Program-made: the position numbers and the translations under genes | Assembly (NCBI GenBank): GCA_937907325.1 | Contig: CALERO010000195.1 | Span: forward strand, 1-31,286 | DNA: 31,286 nt | Direction: 5' to 3' | Origin: UBA4716 sp002438865 | GTDB taxonomy: Bacteria; Bacillota; Clostridia; UBA1381 | Notes under the pieces: model-generated | Told to the model about the DNA's origin: nothing | What the model saw: only the letters and a program-made list of their open reading frames with translations | Database searches by the model: none | Part shown: in pieces, positions 30,752 through 31,286 of the stretch | How the letters are laid out: each line of letters opens with the position of its first letter | Numbering within the stretch: the stretch's first letter is position 1

Positions 30752-31286
30752 TCAGTTTTTATATTCTTTGGTGAAAACCGGCACACTTCCCGGCGGTGCA
30801 GATACCTCCGCAATTGTTCCGCCCGGGTATCTAACTCCGCAATTGTCATACCAATCGCCTTGCGGCAATTTTACCATGCGTGTCTGTACACCCTTTTCAA
30901 GAACCGGTGCGACAAGTATCGAATCACCTAACATAAACTGATCGGTAACCGTTTCAAAGCCTTGGTTCGGAAATTCATATTCCATACAGCGTACTATAGG
31001 CTCCCCTGTTTTGGACGCATTCTTCGCAAGCTCCATTATAATATCACCGATTTTTGTATGTGTATCCGCAAGGCGTCTTATCATATCGCACTCATTTTCA
31101 CTAAGCACACGCCACGGGGCAATGGAAAACTGCATCATTGAACAATATGTATTTGCCTCTGCCCAGCGTATATATAATTCCGTGTCATACTTTCCCGATG
31201 CCGATGACAGCGCACCGCCGCCCACCATGTCGGGGCATGAATACAAACAGCCTATAATCCCCTGAACTATGGTGTTCGGAATTATA
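30752..31286 (-). CDS. GH31 glycoside hydrolase, C-terminal part (5' end outside window)
   Basis: The frame runs through the window edge, so about 177 C-terminal residues are visible. Seen: SCPDMVGGG, typical of the region after the GH31 acid, FSIAPWRVL, then EPIVRCMEYEFP and FMLGDSILVAPVLEKG, which are diagnostic of the proximal beta-domain of alpha-xylosidases and alpha-glucosidases. The catalytic Asp residues lie outside or at the edge of the window. It would release the aldose that the neighbouring operon degrades. The AraC gene on the opposite strand separates it from that operon. Confidence 0.9.
   Translation of the reverse strand, partial: IIPNTIVQGIIGCLYSCPDMVGGGALSSASGKYDTELYIRWAEANTYCSMMQFSIAPWRVLSENECDMIRRLADTHTKIGDIIMELAKNASKTGEPIVRCMEYEFPNQGFETVTDQFMLGDSILVAPVLEKGVQTRMVKLPQGDWYDNCGVRYPGGTIAEVSAPPGSVPVFTKEYKN

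Noticed and set aside
30704..30931. A 75-codon plus-strand frame at the end of the GH31 gene
   Set aside because: It overlaps the IS-like hairpin and lies antisense to conserved GH31 codons.

Overview
The window looks like a chromosomal segment of an anaerobic, spore-forming Clostridia-type Firmicute, probably a gut commensal. The support is a cotJ spore-coat locus, KtrAB potassium uptake, an AgrC/AgrA-type LytTR two-component system, a BspA/DUF285 surface protein, strong GGAGG-type ribosome binding sites and moderately AT-rich coding. No CRISPR array, tRNA or rRNA gene was seen.

Region 1 (1 to about 4180) is the right end of an integrative mobile element of the Tn916 type. It carries the C-terminal part of a cytosine-5 DNA methyltransferase, an adenine-methylase-like protein, an ArdC-like antirestriction metalloprotein, a small winged-helix regulator, an excisionase and a tyrosine integrase. 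Two covarying hairpin repeats sit between its genes. The int promoter lies inside a large terminator-like hairpin.

Region 2 (4207-6315) is a LytTR response regulator plus GHKL sensor kinase operon with its own promoter and a strong terminator. Region 3 (6355-19952) is one long, tightly packed operon: an 88-aa unknown protein, RmlA, RmlB, a 1259-aa BspA-like secreted protein, a cadherin-like membrane protein, a GT-C-type membrane glycosyltransferase, an ArnC/GtrB-type undecaprenyl-phosphate glycosyltransferase, an ATP-grasp/SDR fusion protein, a WecE (dTDP-Fuc4N) transaminase, and two overlapping SMR-type small membrane proteins. Read together these resemble a Gram-positive counterpart of the Arn (L-Ara4N) lipid-linked aminosugar pathway: dTDP-sugar synthesis (RmlA, RmlB), amination (WecE), possible acylation (ATP-grasp), loading onto undecaprenyl phosphate (GT2), flipping (SMR pair) and extracytoplasmic transfer (GT-C), co-encoded with two extracytoplasmic proteins that are candidate acceptors or partners. 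This is the strongest candidate for an undescribed system in the window.

Region 4 (19954-25558) holds a GH63-like (alpha/alpha)6 hydrolase with its own promoter, then, on the minus strand, a membrane-anchored NagZ-like GH3 enzyme downstream of ktrB-ktrA, then the plus-strand cotJA-cotJB-cotJC locus, in which cotJC is cut short after about 36 codons.

Region 5 (25560-31286) is a minus-strand sugar catabolic cluster that is partly decayed: a GH31 glycosidase (cut by the window end), an MBL-fold hydrolase, an enolase-superfamily sugar-acid dehydratase with an in-frame TGA, an SDR dehydrogenase, a C-terminally truncated aldose mutarotase and a small membrane-anchored protein of unknown function. 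A divergent AraC regulator sits in the middle. The set suggests non-phosphorylative oxidation of an aldose released by the GH31 enzyme.
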